The notes under the pieces are model-generated. The model had not been told where the DNA came from. It saw only the letters and a program-made list of their open reading frames with translations, and ran no database searches. Positions 40,973 to 50,152 of a stretch of 64,000 nt of DNA are shown piece after piece. The position numbers were made by a program, and so were the translations under genes. This DNA is from Thermococcus sp. 21S7 (GTDB lineage: Archaea; Methanobacteriota_B; Thermococci; Thermococcales; Thermococcaceae): contig NZ_SNUT01000006.1 of assembly GCF_012027615.1 (NCBI RefSeq), positions 124,001-188,000 of the forward strand. The letters are read 5' to 3'. Positions within the stretch are counted from its first letter, which is position 1. Each line of letters starts with the position of its first letter.

Positions 40973-43900
40973 ATGAGGCGGGTGGTTGCCCTCTTTATTG
41001 CAATTTTGATGCTTGGAAGCATCGTTGGAGCGAACGTTAAGAGCGTTGGCGCGGCGGAGCCAAAGCCGCTCAACGTCATAATAGTCTGGCACCAGCACCA
41101 GCCCTACTACTACGACCCTGTCCAGGACGTCTACACCAGGCCCTGGGTCAGACTCCACGCGGCGAACAACTACTGGAAGATGGCCCACTACCTGAGCCAG
41201 TACCCGGAGGTTCACGCCACCATTGACCTCTCGGGTTCGCTCATAGCCCAGCTTGCCGACTACATGAACGGCAAGAAGGACACCTACCAGATAATCACCG
41301 AGAAGATAGCCAACGGGGAACCCCTCACCGTCGACGAGAAGTGGTTCATGCTCCAGGCACCGGGAGGGTTCTTCGACAACACCATCCCCTGGAACGGTGA
41401 ACCGATAACCGACCCCAACGGCAACCCGATAAGGGACTTCTGGGACCGCTACACGGAGCTGAAGAACAAGATGCTCCAGGCAAAGGCCAAGTACGCCAAC
41501 CTTCCGCTCGATGAGCAGAAGGTCGCTGTGACGAACGAGTTCACAGAGCAGGACTACATAGACCTAGCGGTTCTCTTCAATCTCGCCTGGATTGACTACA
41601 ATTACATCACGACGCACCCGAAGCTCAACGCCCTCTACGACAAGGTTGACGAGGGCGGCTATACAAGGGCGGACGTCAAAACCGTTCTCGACGCCCAGAT
41701 CTGGCTTCTCAACCACACCTTCGAGGAGCACGAGAAGATAAACCTCCTCCTCGGAAACGGCAACGTCGAGGTCACGGTCGTTCCCTACGCCCACCCGATA
41801 GGCCCGATACTCAACGACTTCGGCTGGGAGAGCGACTTCAACGACCAGGTCAAGAAGGCCGACGAACTGTACAAGCGGTACCTCGGCGGCGGCACCGCGG
41901 TTCCAAAAGGAGGATGGGCGGCTGAGAGCGCCCTCAATGACAAAACTCTGGAGATCCTCGCCGAGAACGGCTGGGAGTGGGTCATGACCGACCATATGGT
42001 TCTCGGAAAGCTCGGCATTGAGGGAACCGTCGAGAACTACCACAAGCCCTGGGTGGCCGAGTTCAACGGAAAGAAGATATACCTCTTCCCGCGCGACCAC
42101 GCCCTCAGCGACCGCGTTGGCTTTACCTACGCCGGAATGAACCAGCACCAGGCCGTTGAGGACTTCGTCAACGAGCTCCTCAAGCTCCAGAAGCAGAACT
42201 ACGACGGCTCGCTGGTTTACGTGGTCACCCTCGACGGCGAGAACCCGTGGGAGAACTACCCCTACGACGGGGAGCTCTTCCTCACCGAACTCTACAAGAA
42301 GCTGACCGAACTCCAGGAGCAGGGTCTCATAAGAACCCTCACCCCGAGCGAGTACATCCAGCTCTACGGCGACAAGGCCAACAAGCTCACACCTCGGATG
42401 ATGGAGCGCCTTGACCTCACCGGAGACAACGTTAACGCCCTCCTCAAGGCCCAGAGCCTCGGCGAACTCTACGACATGACCGGCGTTAAGGGGGAGATGC
42501 AGTGGCCCGAGAGCAGCTGGATAGACGGAACCCTCTCCACGTGGATAGGCGAGCCCCAGGAGAACTACGGCTGGTACTGGCTCTACATGGCCAGGAAGGC
42601 CCTTATGGAGAACAAGGATAAAATGAGCCGGGCGGACTGGGAGAAGGCCCACGAGTACCTGCTGAGGGCTGAGGCAAGCGACTGGTTCTGGTGGTACGGA
42701 AGCGACCAGGACAGCGGCCAGGACTACACCTTCGACCGCTACCTGAAGACCTACCTCTACGAGATGTACAAGCTGGCAGGAGTCGAGCCGCCGAGCTACC
42801 TCTTCGGCAACTACTTCCCGGACGGAGAGCCCTACACCACGAGGGGCCTGGTCGGACTCAAGGACGGCGAGATGAAGAACTTCTCCAGCATGTCCCCGCT
42901 GGCAAAGGGCGTGAGCGTCTATTTCGACGGCGAGGGGATACACTTCGTAGTGAAAGGGAACCTGGACAGGTTCGAGGTGAGCATCTGGGAGAAGGATGAG
43001 CGCGTTGGCAACACGTTCACCCGCCTCCAGGAGAAGCCGGACGAGTTGAGCTATTCCATGTTCCCATTCTCAAGGGACAGCGTTGGTCTCCTCATAACCA
43101 AGCACGTCGTGTACGAGAACGGAAAGGCCGAGATATACGGCGCCACCGACTACGAGAAGAGCGAGAAGCTTGGGGAAGCCACCGTCAAGAACACGAGCGA
43201 AGGAATCGAAGTCGTCCTTCCCTTTGACTACATAGAAAACCCCTCCGACTTCTACTTCGCTGTCTCGACGGTCAAAGATGGAGACCTTGAGGTGATAAGC
43301 ACTCCTGTGGAGCTCAAGCTCCCGACCGAGGTCAAGGGAGTCGTCATAGCCGATATAACCGACCCAGAAGGCGACGACCACGGGCCCGGAAACTACACTT
43401 ATCCCACGGACAAGGTCTTCAAGCCCGGTGTTTTCGACCTCCTCCGCTTCAGGATGCTCGAACAGACGGAGAGCTACGTCATGGAGTTCTACTTCAAGGA
43501 CCTAGGTGGTAACCCGTGGAACGGACCCAACGGCTTCAGCCTCCAGATAATCGAGGTCTACCTCGACTTCAAGGACGGTGGAAACAGTTCGGCCATTAAG
43601 ATGTTCCCCGACGGACCGGGAGCCAACGTCAACCTCGACCCCGAGCATCCATGGGACGTTGCCTTCAGGATAGCGGGCTGGGACTACGGAAACCTCATCA
43701 TCCTGCCGAACGGAACGGCCATCCAGGGCGAGATGCAGATTTCCGCAGATCCGGTTAAGAACGCCATAATAGTCAAGGTTCCAAAGAAGTACATCGCCAT
43801 AAACGAGGACTACGGCCTCTGGGGAGACGTCCTCGTCGGCTCGCAGGACGGCTACGGCCCGGACAAGTGGAGAACGGCGGCAGTGGATGCGGAGCAGTGG

Positions 43901-44986
43901 AAGCTTGGAGGTGCGGACCCGCAGGCAGTCATAAACGGCGTGGCCCCGCGCGTCATTGATGAGCTGGTTCCGCAGGGCTTTGAACCGACCCAGGAGGACC
44001 AGCTGAGCAGCTACAATGCAAACGACATGAAGCTCGCCACTGTCAAGGCGCTGCCGCTCCTCAAGCAGGGCATCGTTGTGACCGACCCGGAGGGAGACGA
44101 CCACGGGCCGGGAACGTACACCTATCCGACGGACAAAGTTTTCAAGCCCGGTGTTTTCGACCTCCTCAAGTTCAAGGTGACCGAGGGAAGCGACGACTGG
44201 ACGCTGGAGTTCCACTTCAAAGACCTCGGTGGAAACCCGTGGAACGGGCCGAACGGCTTCAGCCTGCAGATAATCGAGGTATACTTCGACTTCAAGGAGG
44301 GCGGGAACGTCTCGGCCATTAAGATGTTCCCGGATGGGCCCGGAAGCAACGTCCGTCTTGATCCAAATCACCCATGGGACCTGGCGCTTAGGATAGCCGG
44401 CTGGGACTACGGAAACCTGATAATTCTGCCCGACGGAACCGCCTACCAAGGCGAGATGCAGATTTCCGCAGATCCGGTTAAGAACGCCATAATAGTCAAG
44501 GTTCCAAAGAAGTACCTGAACATATCCGACTACGGACTCTACACCGCCGTCATCGTGGGTTCCCAAGACGGGTACGGCCCGGACAAGTGGAGGCCCGTGG
44601 CCGCTGAGGCCGAGCAGTGGAAGCTCGGAGGCGCAGACCCCCAGGCGGTCATAGACAACCTCGTACCAAGGGTCGTTGATGAACTCGTGCCGGAGGGCTT
44701 CAAGCCAACGCAGGAGGAGCAGCTGAGCAGCTACGACCTTGAGAAGAAGACTCTGGCGACGGTGCTCATGGTACCGCTCGTCAAGGGGACCGGCGGCGAG
44801 GAACCAACGCCGACGGAGAGCCCAACGGAAACGACGACAACCACACCCAGCGAAACAACCACCACAACTTCAACGACCACCGGCCCAAGCTCAACGACCA
44901 CCAGCACACCCGGCGGAGGAATCTGCGGCCCAGGCATTATAGCGGGCCTGGCCCTGATACCGCTCCTCCTCAAGAGGAGGAGCTGA
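40973..44986 (+). CDS. apu: Extracellular amylopullulanase (GH57) with CGP-CTERM anchor
   Basis: 1337 residues. Signal peptide 1-28 (VVALFIAILMLGSIVGANVKSVGAA). The GH57 catalytic part starts with NVIIVWHQHQPYYYD (region 1) and includes GWAAESALND (nucleophile Glu region) and EWVMTDHMVLG (Asp region), extending to about residue 500, with a helical region to about 630. Two tandem beta-type modules (about 790-1030 and 1033-1270, period 241 residues) begin with TDPEGDDHGPG. A Thr/Ser-rich linker leads to CGPGIIAGLALIPLLLKRRS, the CGP-CTERM sorting signal of Thermococcaceae. The enzyme cleaves alpha-1,4 and alpha-1,6 bonds of starch and pullulan at the cell surface, supplying MalE. Nine bases after malG. 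Confidence 0.95.
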   Translation: MRRVVALFIAILMLGSIVGANVKSVGAAEPKPLNVIIVWHQHQPYYYDPVQDVYTRPWVRLHAANNYWKMAHYLSQYPEVHATIDLSGSLIAQLADYMNGKKDTYQIITEKIANGEPLTVDEKWFMLQAPGGFFDNTIPWNGEPITDPNGNPIRDFWDRYTELKNKMLQAKAKYANLPLDEQKVAVTNEFTEQDYIDLAVLFNLAWIDYNYITTHPKLNALYDKVDEGGYTRADVKTVLDAQIWLLNHTFEEHEKINLLLGNGNVEVTVVPYAHPIGPILNDFGWESDFNDQVKKADELYKRYLGGGTAVPKGGWAAESALNDKTLEILAENGWEWVMTDHMVLGKLGIEGTVENYHKPWVAEFNGKKIYLFPRDHALSDRVGFTYAGMNQHQAVEDFVNELLKLQKQNYDGSLVYVVTLDGENPWENYPYDGELFLTELYKKLTELQEQGLIRTLTPSEYIQLYGDKANKLTPRMMERLDLTGDNVNALLKAQSLGELYDMTGVKGEMQWPESSWIDGTLSTWIGEPQENYGWYWLYMARKALMENKDKMSRADWEKAHEYLLRAEASDWFWWYGSDQDSGQDYTFDRYLKTYLYEMYKLAGVEPPSYLFGNYFPDGEPYTTRGLVGLKDGEMKNFSSMSPLAKGVSVYFDGEGIHFVVKGNLDRFEVSIWEKDERVGNTFTRLQEKPDELSYSMFPFSRDSVGLLITKHVVYENGKAEIYGATDYEKSEKLGEATVKNTSEGIEVVLPFDYIENPSDFYFAVSTVKDGDLEVISTPVELKLPTEVKGVVIADITDPEGDDHGPGNYTYPTDKVFKPGVFDLLRFRMLEQTESYVMEFYFKDLGGNPWNGPNGFSLQIIEVYLDFKDGGNSSAIKMFPDGPGANVNLDPEHPWDVAFRIAGWDYGNLIILPNGTAIQGEMQISADPVKNAIIVKVPKKYIAINEDYGLWGDVLVGSQDGYGPDKWRTAAVDAEQWKLGGADPQAVINGVAPRVIDELVPQGFEPTQEDQLSSYNANDMKLATVKALPLLKQGIVVTDPEGDDHGPGTYTYPTDKVFKPGVFDLLKFKVTEGSDDWTLEFHFKDLGGNPWNGPNGFSLQIIEVYFDFKEGGNVSAIKMFPDGPGSNVRLDPNHPWDLALRIAGWDYGNLIILPDGTAYQGEMQISADPVKNAIIVKVPKKYLNISDYGLYTAVIVGSQDGYGPDKWRPVAAEAEQWKLGGADPQAVIDNLVPRVVDELVPEGFKPTQEEQLSSYDLEKKTLATVLMVPLVKGTGGEEPTPTESPTETTTTTPSETTTTTSTTTGPSSTTTSTPGGGICGPGIIAGLALIPLLLKRRS
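43340..44780 (+). repeat. Tandem duplication of a 241-residue module inside apu
   Basis: Two copies with a period of 723 bases. At 43727-43792 and 44450-44515 they are identical over 66 bases, and elsewhere they remain very similar at DNA level (for example around GGCTTCAGCCTCCAGATAAT / GGCTTCAGCCTGCAGATAAT). Synonymous sites are identical in that block, pointing to recent duplication or ongoing gene conversion. The modules resemble DOMON/glucodextranase-type domains that may bind starch. Confidence 0.85.
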
Positions 44987-45016
44987 CCCCCATTTTCCAT
45001 TATTGGAGGTGAGAAC

Positions 45017-46135
45017 ATGGCGGAAGTAAAGCTCATCGGTGTGTGGAAAGAGTTCGGGGATTTTACTGCGGTTAAGGATATGAACCTTGAAGTTAAGGAC
45101 GGGGAGTTCATGATTCTCCTCGGACCGAGCGGCTGCGGAAAAACTACGACGCTCAGAATGATTTCAGGCCTGGAAGAGCCAACAAGAGGCCAGATTTACA
45201 TTGGGGATAAACTCGTCGCAGACCCCGAAAAAGGCATTTTCATAGCCCCCAAGGACAGAGACATAGCCATGGTCTTTCAGAGTTACGCATTATACCCCCA
45301 CATGACAGTCTACGACAACATCGCCTTCCCATTAAAGCTCAGGAAAGTACCGAAACAGGAGATTGATCAAAGAGTAAGAGAAGTCGCCGAAATGCTCGGC
45401 TTAACCGAACTCCTCAAGAGAAAACCTAAAGAATTAAGCGGCGGTCAAAGGCAGAGAGTCGCTCTGGGGAGGGCAATCGTCAGAAAACCCCACGTCTTCC
45501 TCATGGACGAGCCATTGAGCAACCTCGACGCGAAACTCAGAGTAAAAATGCGCGCGGAATTGAAGAGACTCCAAAAGCAACTCGGAGTCACGACCATTTA
45601 CGTCACCCACGATCAAGTGGAGGCAATGACGATGGGCGATAGAATTGCCGTGATAAACGCCGGAGTCCTCCAGCAGGTCGGAACGCCGGAGGAAGTTTAC
45701 GACAAACCGGCGAACACTTTCGTTGCAGGCTTTATTGGCTCACCACCCATGAACTTCATGGACGCGACAATCACCGAGGATGGTTTTGCAGACTTCGGAG
45801 AATTCAAACTCAAACTCCTCCCGGACCAAGTTGAGGTTTTGGAAGAGGAAGGCCTGATCGGGAAGGAGGTTATCTTCGGAATCCGCCCGGAGGACATTTA
45901 CGACGCAATGTTCGCCCAAGTGAAGATTCCGGGAGAGAACATGAGCAGGGCAACGGTTGACATCATCGAGAACCTGGGAAGCGAGAAGATTGTCCACCTG
46001 CACGTTGGGGAAGTGACGTTCCTGGGCGCATTCAGGTCAGAATCAAAAGTAAGGGAAGGGCACGAGATTGACGTAGTCTTCGATATGAACAAAGCCCACA
46101 TCTTCAAAAAAGACACAGGAAAAGCGGTGTTCTGA
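45017..46135 (+). CDS. malK: MalK, ATPase of the sugar ABC transporter
   Basis: 372 residues. Walker A LGPSGCGKTTTLRM (about 36-49), Q-loop MVFQSYALYPHM, signature LSGGQRQRVALG, Walker B VFLMDEPLSNLD and H-loop YVTHDQVEAM are all intact. The C-terminal ~130 residues form the OB-type regulatory domain (GIRPEDIYDAMFAQV). It is very close to my recollection of T. litoralis MalK. It powers the maltodextrin permease, and as the only MalK in the window may also serve the trehalose/maltose permease. The stretch around 45230-45620 is less G+C-rich than the flanking genes. Ribosome site GGAGGTGAGAAC. Confidence 0.95.
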   Translation: MAEVKLIGVWKEFGDFTAVKDMNLEVKDGEFMILLGPSGCGKTTTLRMISGLEEPTRGQIYIGDKLVADPEKGIFIAPKDRDIAMVFQSYALYPHMTVYDNIAFPLKLRKVPKQEIDQRVREVAEMLGLTELLKRKPKELSGGQRQRVALGRAIVRKPHVFLMDEPLSNLDAKLRVKMRAELKRLQKQLGVTTIYVTHDQVEAMTMGDRIAVINAGVLQQVGTPEEVYDKPANTFVAGFIGSPPMNFMDATITEDGFADFGEFKLKLLPDQVEVLEEEGLIGKEVIFGIRPEDIYDAMFAQVKIPGENMSRATVDIIENLGSEKIVHLHVGEVTFLGAFRSESKVREGHEIDVVFDMNKAHIFKKDTGKAVF

Positions 46136-46136
46136 A

Positions 46137-46155
46137 TTTTTTATTTTAAATTATT
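46137..46155 (+). terminator. T-rich terminator after malK
   Basis: A run of TTTTTTATTTT directly follows the malK stop codon. Archaeal terminators in this order are T-runs without a required hairpin, so this is the likely end of the maltodextrin operon. Confidence 0.5.
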
Positions 46156-46224
46156 ACCCGCCCGCTGCGAGCATTGCACAATATTTTTAAGGTATGAACC
46201 CATAGAACATGAGAGCACAGGAAT

Positions 46225-46289
46225 AAAACGCTTGTGAAGCAGGCGTTTTCCAGCTCACGTCCGGATTTTGGCTTCTGCCAAAACTTCGG
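46225..46289. other. Two strong adjacent hairpins between malK and the CPBP-methyltransferase gene
   Basis: Hairpin 1 (46225-46249): AAAACGCTTG pairs with CAGGCGTTTT around a TGAAG loop (ten pairs, one G-U). Hairpin 2 (46261-46289): CCGGATTTTGGC pairs with GCCAAAACTTCGG around TTCT (twelve pairs, one bulged base, one G-U). They are 11 bases apart in a 430-base region (46136-46568) with at most one small gene. They could be a small RNA, an mRNA 3' structure or the end of a lost mobile element. Confidence 0.4.
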
Positions 46290-46328
46290 ATGATTTTGAA
46301 GCTATTGTAGTAATACGGAGGGTACTTC

Positions 46329-46517
46329 ATGGACACTGCATGGGAGGTAAAAACAAACAGTTTACATGAAATGTGCCGTTTTTTGAATACCCTGTGCGTT
46401 GGCAGGCCATATTGGGGTTATCACGGGAACGATTATGAATACTGGATGAATTTACGGGGCAACAACAAGAGTACGATTATTCCGAGTCTTCCAGGAACTT
46501 ATCGTCCGCATGCATGA
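46329..46517 (+). CDS. Possible small protein, 62 residues
   Basis: An open frame starting at an ATG preceded by CGGAGGGTACTTC, a good ribosome site. The product (MDTAWEVKTN to YRPHA) is rich in Trp, Tyr, His and Asn, with no recognised domain and no hydrophobic helix. It is in the A+T-rich island ahead of the CPBP-methyltransferase gene. It could be a genuine small gene or a remnant; only the ribosome site favours it. Confidence 0.3.
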   Translation: MDTAWEVKTNSLHEMCRFLNTLCVGRPYWGYHGNDYEYWMNLRGNNKSTIIPSLPGTYRPHA

Positions 46518-46568
46518 AACGGAAGGCTCACGGTGTGAAGCAATACGGAATAAAGGGGTGGAAACATC

Positions 46569-48023
46569 GTGAAAACCCCAAAGCCTGCAAATCCCTGGAA
46601 GTTTTTTGCTCTAGCCCTTGGCATTTCATGGTTTTTCTGGATGTGGGTTATATTGCTAGACTGGGATGTTTTTACATTCCCGGCAATAATTCTCGGTGCC
46701 CTCGGATTGTTTGGCCCCCCAATCGCGGAAATCATTCTAATCTTCCGCACTCACGATAAAGAAGAATGGCGGGATTACTGGCAGCGGGTGTTTGATATAC
46801 GACGGATTGGTAAAAGATGGCACCTGGTTATCTGGCTCACATTTCCTGTGCTGAACACTCTTGCCCTTCTGTTAAGTGTCCTTACAGGCTCCCCGTGGCC
46901 AGAGTTCGAAACGGCCAGAAATCTGCTGGCTGAACCCTGGAGAACCCTTCCTTTTGCCGTTTTTATCCTGCTCTATGGTCCGTTACCGGAAGAACTGGGC
47001 TGGCGTGGTTATGCCCTGGACGGGCTTCAGGCGAGATACAATGCCCTTTTCTCAAGCCTTATCCTTGGCGCTGTATGGGCCTTGTGGCATTTTCCCCTTT
47101 TCTCCATGAAAGGACAATGGCAGCACGACGTGTTAAAATTTGGAACATTGGATTTCTGGATGTTTATTTTTAGCCCAATCTTTCTTTCAATTTTATTCAC
47201 ATGGATTTATAACAACACCAACCGCAGCACCTTATCCGCTATCCTCTTCCATTTTATGTGCAATTTCAGCGGGAACCTCATTCCACTGACAGAGCAGGGC
47301 AGGCTGTATAGTCTGATTTTAACCATCATCTTGTCAATAACAGTAACACTCATTTTTGGACCGAAAACCTTGACCCGAAACGGGAGGGGCCACCAAATGG
47401 AATCAGCGGAGAGGGGAACCCTAAAGCGTTTCTTCGGCGGCGGAGTTTGTCCATATCAGCTCTCATTTATCTTGGACTCTCCTTTTAGAAGGCTCATCCT
47501 TTCGCCTCAGAGACTGGCTGATCGTCTCCATCTCAAAGAAGATTCAAGAGTGCTTGAAATAGGACCCGGTTCTGGCTACTTCAGCGTTGAGGTTGCACGG
47601 CGCATTCCGCACGGACATCTAGAACTGTTTGATATACAGCAAAAGATGCTCGAAAAGGCACATCACAAGATTGAGTCAGCAGGACTTAATAATGTTGGAT
47701 TTACCCAAGGAGATGCCGTTTATCTCCCCTTTGACGAGGGCGAATTCGATGTCGTCTTTCTTGTCGCAGTCTTGGGTGAAGTTTCAGACCCGGAAGCGTG
47801 TCTTCGGAGCATCTATAAAGTTCTCCGCCCCTCCGGCCTCCTATCAATCACTGAACAGCCTGGAGACCCCGATTTTCTGCCCCAGCGGACTGTCATCGCA
47901 ATGGCTGAAAGGCAGGGATTTAAATTCGTCGAAAGTTACGGCGGAAAAAGGAATTACACCGCCAATTTCAGAAAACCTATTTCAAGGATGGAAACGGGGA
48001 AGTCCGATATGCCCGCGTCCTGA
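46569..48023 (+). CDS. CPBP-family membrane protease fused in frame to a SAM methyltransferase
   Basis: 484 residues from the GTG at 46569 (GGGGTGG before it). Residues 1-270 are a multi-helix CPBP (CAAX-type/Abi) intramembrane protease with EELGWRGYAL (about 141), WHFPLF (about 178) and HFMCNFSG (about 228), all catalytic elements present. Residues 277-484 are a class I methyltransferase: VLEIGPGSGYF (about 328), LELFDIQQKML, FTQGDAVYLPFD and VLRPSGLLSITE. No stop separates them, but an ATG at 47397 with GGGAGGGG seven bases upstream could start the methyltransferase separately. The region is visibly A+T-rich with different codon use, suggesting transfer. Role unknown; CPBP proteins cleave prenylated proteins or protect from peptides. 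Confidence 0.75.
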   Translation: MKTPKPANPWKFFALALGISWFFWMWVILLDWDVFTFPAIILGALGLFGPPIAEIILIFRTHDKEEWRDYWQRVFDIRRIGKRWHLVIWLTFPVLNTLALLLSVLTGSPWPEFETARNLLAEPWRTLPFAVFILLYGPLPEELGWRGYALDGLQARYNALFSSLILGAVWALWHFPLFSMKGQWQHDVLKFGTLDFWMFIFSPIFLSILFTWIYNNTNRSTLSAILFHFMCNFSGNLIPLTEQGRLYSLILTIILSITVTLIFGPKTLTRNGRGHQMESAERGTLKRFFGGGVCPYQLSFILDSPFRRLILSPQRLADRLHLKEDSRVLEIGPGSGYFSVEVARRIPHGHLELFDIQQKMLEKAHHKIESAGLNNVGFTQGDAVYLPFDEGEFDVVFLVAVLGEVSDPEACLRSIYKVLRPSGLLSITEQPGDPDFLPQRTVIAMAERQGFKFVESYGGKRNYTANFRKPISRMETGKSDMPAS

Positions 48024-48100
48024 AGGGGAGGGTTTCGGAGGAAAAGCCATAGGCTCTCCGCATCAACAACCCTTTTAAATCCCCTCCCGTACCCCAAGTC

Positions 48101-48505
48101 ATGCCTATCGAAGATTTTGCAGAGTTTCTGGCCCTGAACGTGCCAAGAGGAAAAATAATCGAACTGGGTATAGGCTTTCAGTTCAAGGTAGCACTCAGAC
48201 TTAAGGACCTCGGATACGACGTTCTGGCGGTAGACTGGAATCCCGAGTCGGTTAAGAAGGCCAGGGATCTGGGTATAAACGCGGTTCGCGACGACCTGTT
48301 CAACCCGAGGCCTGAACTCTACAGGAGCGCTAACGCTCTCTATTCAGTCAGACCCACCCCCGAGATAGTGAGGCCCATCCTGAACCTCGGGAAAAATCTC
48401 GGACTCCCCGTCTACATACTCCCCCTTGCGGGGGACACCATGCCGAGGACGATGAGGCTCACCAACTTCAGGGGGCTGGCGATATACTCCGCTAAAGGTA
48501 TTTAA
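48101..48505 (+). CDS. UPF0146 family protein
   Basis: 134 residues, MPIEDFAEFLALNVPRG, with KIIELGIGFQFKVALRLKDLG and VLAVDWNPESVKKARDLG, a shortened Rossmann/SAM-like start seen in archaeal UPF0146 proteins. The usual Gly-rich loop is altered (ELGIGFQFK), so methyltransferase activity is doubtful. Probably leaderless: CTTTTAAA lies about 27 bases before the ATG. It is followed 29 bases later by the phosphohexomutase gene. Function unknown. Confidence 0.8.
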   Translation: MPIEDFAEFLALNVPRGKIIELGIGFQFKVALRLKDLGYDVLAVDWNPESVKKARDLGINAVRDDLFNPRPELYRSANALYSVRPTPEIVRPILNLGKNLGLPVYILPLAGDTMPRTMRLTNFRGLAIYSAKGI

Positions 48506-48534
48506 ACCGCCCCCCAATTAAGCACGGTGGTGTT

Positions 48535-49896
48535 ATGAAGCTCTTCGGTACCGCTGGAATTAGGGGCACCCTGTGGGAGAAGGTCACCCCGAATCTCGCG
48601 ATGGACATCGGAAAGGCAGTGGGAACGTACATCGGGGGAGAAACCGTCGTTGCGAGGGACGGAAGGACATCCAGCGTGATGCTCAAGAACGCCCTCATCT
48701 CCGGCCTCCTCTCGACGGGAACAGAGGTTCTTGATGCGGATTTAATCCCAACACCGGCTTTAGCTTGGGCGACCAAGGAAAACGGCGACGCGGGCGTGAT
48801 GATTACGGCGAGCCACAACCCCCCAACAGACAACGGGATAAAGGTCTTCAACGGCGATGGAACGGAGTTCTACGTCGAGCAGGAGAGAGAACTGGAGGAA
48901 CTAGTGTTCTCCGGAAACTTCAGGAAGGCCGCATGGAACGAGATAAAGACCGTAAAAGCCCTCGATGTAATCGATGAGTACATAGGGGCCGTTCTCGAAT
49001 TCGTGAACCACGAGACTGAGCTCAAAGTTCTCTACGACGGCGCCAACGGCGCGGGAAGCGTTCTTGCCCCCTATCTGCTCCGTGAGATGGGAGCGAAAGT
49101 GATGAGCGTGAACGCCCACGTTGACGGCCACTTCCCAGGAAGGAAGCCAGAACCGAGGTACGAGAACATAGCCTACCTCGGCGAGCTGGCGAGGGAGCTT
49201 GGAGCTGACCTCGTGGTCGCCCAGGACGGAGACGCCGACAGGATAGCGGTCTTCGATGAGAAGGGCCAGTACGTGAACGAGGACACCGTCATAGCCCTTT
49301 TCGCGAAGCTCTACGTGGAGGAGCACGGCGGGGGAACGGTCGTCGTCTCCATAGACACGGGCTCAAGGATAGACCACGTCGTTGAGAACGCCGGCGGAAG
49401 GGTCGTCAGGGTTCCCCTCGGTCAGCCGCACGATGGGATAAAGAGGTATGGAGCCATATTCGCGGCGGAGCCGTGGAAGCTCGTCCATCCGAAGTTTGGG
49501 CCGTGGATAGACAGCTTCGTCACCATGGGACTGCTCATAAAGCTCATAGACGAACGCGGAAAGCCGCTGTCCCAGATAATCCAGGAGGAGATACCGGCCT
49601 ACTACCTCACCAAGAAGAACGTGAAGTGCCCGGACGAGTTCAAGAACGCCACCCTTGAGAGGGCCTACAGAATCCTCGAAGAGAGGCTGGGGGAAGAAGT
49701 GAAGGAGGTCCTCACGATTTCAGGCTACCGCTTCCAGCTGAGGGACGGCTCGTGGGTTCTCGTGAGGCCTAGCGGAACGGAGCCGAAGATTCGCGTTGTT
49801 GTCGAGGCCCCCAGCGAGAAAAGGCGCGATGAGCTGTTCGAGCTGGCCTATGAAACGGTCAGAAAGGCAGTTGAAGAAGCTGTGAAGAAGAACTGA
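48535..49896 (+). CDS. glmM: Phosphohexomutase (phosphoglucosamine mutase type)
   Basis: 453 residues of the alpha-D-phosphohexomutase family. N-terminal FGTAGIRG, catalytic phosphoserine loop VMITASHNPPTDNGIK (about residues 87-102), metal loop DGDADR (about 233-238), sugar-binding AAEPWK region, and phosphate loop RPSGTEPKIRVVVEA (about 418-432) are all present. Archaeal members interconvert glucosamine-6-P and glucosamine-1-P, or mannose/glucose phosphates; the exact preference is not decided by sequence. It would supply sugar nucleotides for glycans and glycogen. A TATA-like GGTATTTAAA lies about 35 bases upstream. Confidence 0.88.
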   Translation: MKLFGTAGIRGTLWEKVTPNLAMDIGKAVGTYIGGETVVARDGRTSSVMLKNALISGLLSTGTEVLDADLIPTPALAWATKENGDAGVMITASHNPPTDNGIKVFNGDGTEFYVEQERELEELVFSGNFRKAAWNEIKTVKALDVIDEYIGAVLEFVNHETELKVLYDGANGAGSVLAPYLLREMGAKVMSVNAHVDGHFPGRKPEPRYENIAYLGELARELGADLVVAQDGDADRIAVFDEKGQYVNEDTVIALFAKLYVEEHGGGTVVVSIDTGSRIDHVVENAGGRVVRVPLGQPHDGIKRYGAIFAAEPWKLVHPKFGPWIDSFVTMGLLIKLIDERGKPLSQIIQEEIPAYYLTKKNVKCPDEFKNATLERAYRILEERLGEEVKEVLTISGYRFQLRDGSWVLVRPSGTEPKIRVVVEAPSEKRRDELFELAYETVRKAVEEAVKKN

Positions 49897-49921
49897 ACCC
49901 CATCTTTTCACTTTTAGATCA

Positions 49922-50143
49922 TTAGATCACAGTCCCGAGCAACCAGCCGGCCGTTCCAGCGAGGAGTATCAATCCCAAATCCCGGACGAGAACCCAAGGC
50001 CCGGGCCTCTTTCCGGTTCCCCTCAGATAGAGCCAGTAGACGAGCAGGGGAACCATGAGATCGAGTGACAGACGAAACCCCCCAAAGAACAGATTGAGCA
50101 GAAAGGAGAAAGCCGAAACCGATGAAAGGGCCCTTCCGCTCAT
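49922..50143 (-). CDS. Small membrane protein of unknown function
   Basis: 73 residues with three hydrophobic segments (about 8-20, 26-40, 52-72). It begins nine bases after the stop of the MBL-fold gene on the same strand, with GAGGGG seven bases before the ATG, so the two genes are probably co-transcribed. No family recognised. Confidence 0.6.
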   Translation of the reverse strand: MSGRALSSVSAFSFLLNLFFGGFRLSLDLMVPLLVYWLYLRGTGKRPGPWVLVRDLGLILLAGTAGWLLGTVI

Positions 50144-50152
50144 CGAAACCCC

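Noticed and set aside
41564-42943. A 459-codon minus-strand frame inside amylopullulanase
   Set aside because: Antisense of the GH57 catalytic region, Val/Leu/Glu-rich without any recognisable motif; also true of the frame at 43502-44566.
46514-46759. An 81-codon frame overlapping the start of the CPBP gene
   Set aside because: It overlaps the CPBP gene in another frame, its peptide has no domain, and the CPBP frame has the better start and motifs.
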